Source: Austwickia sp040006675 | GTDB lineage: Bacteria > Actinomycetota > Actinomycetes > Actinomycetales > Dermatophilaceae | Direction: 5' to 3' | NCBI GenBank assembly: GCA_040006675.1 | Contig: JBDTWM010000159.1 | Span: 1 to 5,508, forward strand | DNA: 5,508 bases | In this document: piece by piece, positions 5,467 to 5,508 of the stretch | Layout: each line of letters starts with the position of its first letter | How positions within the stretch are numbered: the first letter of the stretch is position 1 | The notes under the pieces: generated by a model | The model's database searches: none | Told to the model about the DNA's origin: nothing | What the model saw: only the letters and a program-made list of their open reading frames with translations | Translations under genes and position numbers: made by a program

Positions 5467-5508
5467 TCAAGCTGCGGTGAGCCAGGCTCGGTAGCAGTCG
5501 GCGAAGTC
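5467..5508 (-). CDS. Possible 3' end of a minus-strand gene (partial)
   Basis: From the right edge the minus strand reads DFADCYRAWLTAA and then TGA at 5469-5467, with high third-position GC and a plausible protein-like composition. Thirteen codons are too few to be sure it is coding or to name a family. If real, it converges with the DUF4396 gene, leaving about 100 bp between them; that gap contains only a short palindrome GCCGA-G-TCGGC at 5432-5442 and loosely paired TGTCA/TGACA segments (5404-5408 and 5425-5429) that might act as a terminator. Confidence 0.3.
   Translation of the reverse strand, partial: DFADCYRAWLTAA

Noticed and set aside
1..5508. CRISPR array, tRNA, rRNA or toxin-antitoxin pair
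   Set aside because: No regularly spaced repeats, no tRNA-like cloverleaf segment and no paired small genes were seen on either strand.

Overview
The window is GC-rich, with strongly GC-biased third codon positions, GTG starts and GC-rich hairpins, and looks like an actinobacterial chromosome or large plasmid. The genus cannot be told from the sequence. It reads as an accessory, transposon-worn stretch.

Layout: (1) The left edge holds the last 40 codons of a decayed IS1380-type transposase, ending at a TAG at 121-123. (2) A roughly 225-bp spacer follows, with a long stem-loop at 145-180, a GC palindrome at 219-235 and a weak promoter candidate. (3) A two-gene operon encodes an ABC transporter: an ATPase ending at 1039 and a 12-helix ABC-2-type permease at 1036-2556, coupled by a GTGA start/stop overlap. 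The permease is two homologous six-helix halves fused in tandem. (4) About 240 bp of intergenic DNA follows, with antiparallel coding-like fragments and a short imperfect direct repeat. (5) A complete IS1182-type insertion sequence occupies 2802-4526. Its inverted repeats match at 15 of 16 positions, it is flanked by CTAG on both sides, and it carries an uninterrupted 493-residue DDE transposase on the minus strand. (6) A DUF4396 multi-spanning membrane protein is encoded at 4549-5364; its start lies only 22 bp from the end of the insertion sequence. (7) The right edge may hold the last codons of another minus-strand gene.

The ATPase and permease should form one exporter-like complex in the cytoplasmic membrane; its substrate is unknown. 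The DUF4396 gene has no shown functional link to it. The insertion sequence has split what was probably a gap of about 260 bp between the permease and DUF4396 genes and may have cut the latter from its promoter. I see no convincing new biological system. The points most worth a second look are the insertion-site architecture, the wobble-compensated hairpin ahead of the ABC operon, and the gene fragments around the mobile elements.
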